A stretch of DNA of 64,000 nt, from positions 124,001 to 188,000 of the forward strand of contig CAZTNC010000019.1 of NCBI GenBank assembly GCA_964614915.1, written 5' to 3'. Positions 61,838 to 64,000 of this stretch are shown here, one piece after another; positions within the stretch are counted from its first letter, which is position 1, and every line of letters begins with the position of its first letter. Source of the stretch: WTFY01 sp964614915. Its GTDB lineage: Bacteria > Pseudomonadota > Gammaproteobacteria > UBA4575. The translations under genes and the position numbers were made by a program. The notes under the pieces are model-generated. The model did no database searches, was not told the DNA's origin, and saw nothing but the letters and a program-made list of their open reading frames with translations.

Positions 61838-62326
61838 TCAGTCGGGCAACCGGGCAGCTAGTACCTTGGAGGTCTGCTCAGCGCGAAACTCATCAAGCCT
61901 TGCTTTCAGGTCCGTGTCGCCACTGGCCAAAATGGAAACCGCAAAGAGCCCGGCATTTGCCGCACCGGCCTCGCCGATGGCGAATGTCGCAACCGGTATG
62001 CCCTTGGGCATCTGTACGATGGAATACAACGAGTCCTGTCCGGAGAGGTGCTTGCCTGGAACAGGGACTCCGAGAACCGGGACGGGAGTCATCGCGGCCA
62101 CCATCCCGGGCAGATGGGCGGCACCGCCCGCACCGGCAATAATGCACCGGATGCCGCGCGAGGATGCAGACTGCGAGAACTCGGCCATCAAGTCCGGGGT
62201 TCGGTGTGCAGAAATCACGCGCTTCTCGTACAATATGCCAAACTGGTCCAGAATGTCTGCAGCTGCTTGCATGACCGACCAGTCACTACTGCTCCCCATG
62301 ATCAGGCTTACTGTTGGATTGGCCAT
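61838..62326 (-). CDS. purE: N5-carboxyaminoimidazole ribonucleotide mutase
   Basis: Converts N5-CAIR to CAIR. 162 residues from ATG 62326; IMGSSSDWSVM (near 9), SAHRTPD (near 42), GAGGAAHLPGM and the GVPVPG motif. The open frame runs 78 bases upstream but the protein starts at MANPTV by family comparison. Divergent from purC; shared 105-base promoter region. Confidence 0.96.
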   Translation of the reverse strand: MANPTVSLIMGSSSDWSVMQAAADILDQFGILYEKRVISAHRTPDLMAEFSQSASSRGIRCIIAGAGGAAHLPGMVAAMTPVPVLGVPVPGKHLSGQDSLYSIVQMPKGIPVATFAIGEAGAANAGLFAVSILASGDTDLKARLDEFRAEQTSKVLAARLPD

Positions 62327-62431
62327 TACGTCTGTTCCCCCCGTACGGATTGTGGAAACAAACGCGCATTTTGGCTGAGACAGGTGAATAAAACCAGTGT
62401 GCACTAGACAATTGGCTGCCGAAACCCCGAA

Positions 62432-63316
62432 ATGCTGCTAGAACCCGGGTTGAAATCCCTGAAAAAGATCTATCAGGGCAAGGTCCGGGACATCTACGAG
62501 GTCGATGACAGGCACTGGCTGATCGTAGCCAGCGACCGCATCTCTGCCTTTGATGTGGTTTTACCCGACCTGATTCCCGATAAAGGCATCGCGCTTACCA
62601 CGGTATCCAACTTCTGGTTTCAGCGATTTGAAAACCTGGTGGCCAACCACCTCAGCGACATCCCCCTGCAAGCCGTCATCCAGGACGAGCAGGAACTGAA
62701 GACCCTTGCAGGGCGAAGCGTTGTCGTGCAAAAGCTCAAGGCACTGCCATTCGAAGCCATCGTACGGGGCTACGTCATCGGCTCAGGCTGGAAGGAATAC
62801 CAGCAGACCGGCATGATCTGCGGAGTACACCTGCCCGAAAATCTGAAACTGGCGCAAGCCCTTGAGGAACCCGTCTTCACACCCTCTACCAAGGCCAAGG
62901 TCGGGGAGCACGACATCAACGTGCATTTCGATGAAATCGTCAACTTGGTCGGCAGGGACATTGCCGAGCGCGTGCGCGATATCAGCATACGGATTTACGA
63001 GCGGGCGGCCGAATATGCCTGGCAGCGTGGCATCATCGTTGCGGACACGAAATTTGAATTTGGCCTGGACAGCGAGGAGAACATCGTCCTGATGGACGAG
63101 TTGCTGACTTCGGACTCGTCACGGTTCTGGCCAAAGGATTCCTATGTTCCAGGCGAAAACCCGAAAAGCCTCGACAAGCAATATGTGCGCGACTACCTTG
63201 AGACGCTGGACTGGAACAAGCAGAAACCAGGACCAAGATTGCCCGAGGAAGTGATCGAGAACACCCGCAAGAAATACCGGGAAGCCTGCGAACAGTTGAC
63301 CGGGATCAGGATCTGA
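62432..63316 (+). CDS. purC: Phosphoribosylaminoimidazole-succinocarboxamide synthase
   Basis: SAICAR synthetase of 294 residues; longer than the 237-residue E. coli enzyme, of the type found in Pseudomonas and yeast-like forms. YQGKVRDIYEV (near 14), SDRISAFDVV, ARGYVIGSGWKEY-like VRGYVIGSGW and DTKFEFG are the signatures. Divergent from purE, so the purine genes purK-purE and purC are arranged about a shared regulatory gap; I see no clear PurR box there. Confidence 0.96.
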   Translation: MLLEPGLKSLKKIYQGKVRDIYEVDDRHWLIVASDRISAFDVVLPDLIPDKGIALTTVSNFWFQRFENLVANHLSDIPLQAVIQDEQELKTLAGRSVVVQKLKALPFEAIVRGYVIGSGWKEYQQTGMICGVHLPENLKLAQALEEPVFTPSTKAKVGEHDINVHFDEIVNLVGRDIAERVRDISIRIYERAAEYAWQRGIIVADTKFEFGLDSEENIVLMDELLTSDSSRFWPKDSYVPGENPKSLDKQYVRDYLETLDWNKQKPGPRLPEEVIENTRKKYREACEQLTGIRI

Positions 63317-63329
63317 TCATTTCTTCATC

Positions 63330-64000
63330 ATGACCCTGCGCAAAGGAATATTCATCACGGGCACAGACACCGACGCCGGCAAGACCTATGTCGGCACACA
63401 GATCGTGGCCTTGCTGCACCAGGACAAGGTCAATGCCGTACCCCGAAAACCCATCGAATCCGGATGCAAGCGGGCAGGCGATGAACTGGTACCGCAGGAT
63501 GCAGTTCAGTACTACGAGGCGGCCAGCCGGAAATTCGTGCTTTCGGAGGTCTGTCCATTTCGCTTTGAGCCCGCGATCTCGCCGCAGCGCGCAGCACGCC
63601 TGGTCCACCAGCCCGTTTACACGGAAGAAGCGTATGCAAAGTGCATCCAAGGCACAGGCAGCGAGGATTTCCTGGTCGTCGAGGGTGCGGGGGGATTTTA
63701 TTCGCCGCTTTGCGAAGACGGCATGAACTCAAGCCTGGCGAAAAGACTCGGCCTACCCGTTTTGCTGGTAGCCAACGACAAGCTTGGCTGCATCAACCAT
63801 GTCCTGCTGACTGTCGAGGCGATTCATTCCCACGGGCTGTCGGTATGTGCAGTGATCCTGAGCCAGACGAGTGCATGTGACACTCCTGAAATGAACAACG
63901 GCGAAGATCTGGACGGGCTGCTCGAGGCACCGGTTTTCACCGTTTCCCACCAGGAAGTGCTGCAGGAAGCCACCCACAAGGCTGCCCGGATCCTGCTGGC
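63330..64000 (+). CDS. bioD: Dethiobiotin synthase (3' end beyond window)
   Basis: Makes the ureido ring of dethiobiotin from DAPA, CO2 and ATP. The open frame from ATG 63330 runs off the right edge: 223 codons and no stop. The P-loop TGTDTDAGKT (residues 9-18), Lys in PRKPIESG and the VEGAGGFYSPL motif identify it. The substrate-loop reads KPIESG where KPVQTG-like forms are common. Starts 14 bases after purC, so probably co-transcribed. Confidence 0.9.
   Translation, partial: MTLRKGIFITGTDTDAGKTYVGTQIVALLHQDKVNAVPRKPIESGCKRAGDELVPQDAVQYYEAASRKFVLSEVCPFRFEPAISPQRAARLVHQPVYTEEAYAKCIQGTGSEDFLVVEGAGGFYSPLCEDGMNSSLAKRLGLPVLLVANDKLGCINHVLLTVEAIHSHGLSVCAVILSQTSACDTPEMNNGEDLDGLLEAPVFTVSHQEVLQEATHKAARILL

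Noticed and set aside
60733..62142. Open frame of 469 codons on the + strand
   Set aside because: Antisense to purK and purE, rich in Arg, Pro and His with no domain; a frame artefact of GC-rich genes.
1..64000. CRISPR arrays, insertion sequences, prophage, tRNA or rRNA genes
   Set aside because: No spaced direct repeats, transposase, integrase or cloverleaf-type sequence was seen in the intergenic regions I read.

Overview
The window is a chromosomal segment of a gammaproteobacterium. The evidence is gene order: lptD-surA-pdxA-ksgA-apaG-apaH, mrdA-rodA-mltB-rlpA-dacC-dat-lipB-lipA, zapA followed by 6S RNA, rplM-rpsI, coq7/speD/osmC and trpEGDC-rpe are all familiar gammaproteobacterial neighbourhoods. 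GC content is moderate (about half, by eye). I see no rRNA, tRNA, CRISPR array, insertion sequence, prophage or integration site, so most of this is core genome. Species cannot be named from the sequence. The metabolic clue is a serine-cycle-type trio at the left edge, hydroxypyruvate/glyoxylate reductase, PEP carboxylase and MtdA (NADP methylene-tetrahydromethanopterin/tetrahydrofolate dehydrogenase), which points to C1 (methylotrophic) metabolism.

Layout. 1-4.5 kb: C1/serine-cycle genes. 4.5-8.4 kb: arginine synthesis (argE, argA) flanking two unknown secreted proteins. 8.5-10.7 kb: a membrane-anchored cold-shock-domain protein and the amgK-murU peptidoglycan-recycling pair. 10.8-19.4 kb, minus strand: lipoate attachment and synthesis (lipB, lipA) and the cell-wall elongation and remodelling block. 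19.7-21.7 kb: membrane pyrophosphatase of the K+-dependent type. 21.9-29.5 kb: lptD to apaH, with an unknown secreted protein inserted between pdxA and ksgA. 29.6-31.7 kb, minus: folA, thyA, lgt. 31.8-34.6 kb: a YyaL-type thioredoxin-like protein and an acyltransferase. 34.6-38.3 kb: tpx, a stand-alone gcvH and a tungstate importer (tupB-tupC-tupA). 38.3-42.1 kb, minus: two ubiquinone hydroxylases and pepP. 42.3-43.6 kb: coiled-coil protein, zapA, 6S RNA and an EVE-domain protein. 43.7-47.5 kb: a KRKTA-repeat basic protein, ilvA, rpiA, rpsI and rplM. 47.5-53.3 kb: a candidate small RNA, a ferredoxin, a GlcF-like Fe-S protein, coq7, speD, osmC, a hemerythrin and an alcohol dehydrogenase. 53.6-58.2 kb, minus: trpC-trpD-trpG-trpE-rpe. 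58.4-64 kb: a fused SpmA/SpmB-type membrane protein, an AcuI/YhdH-type reductase, purK-purE, purC, and a bioD cut by the right edge.

The genes that may work together beyond housekeeping are the C1 set (hydroxypyruvate reductase, ppc, mtdA), perhaps the tungstate transporter (a W-dependent formate dehydrogenase would be the obvious client, but none is visible here), the lipoate genes with the lone H protein, and the GlcF-like subunit if glycolate feeds glyoxylate into the cycle. The most interesting non-coding signals are a compact promoter-to-terminator unit between rplM and the ferredoxin gene that would make a ~90-nt RNA exposing a CUCCUCC anti-Shine-Dalgarno segment, a long-spacer (MerR-like) promoter with an internal dyad upstream of that ferredoxin, and a clear 6S RNA whose usual downstream partner (5-formyl-THF cyclo-ligase) is missing.
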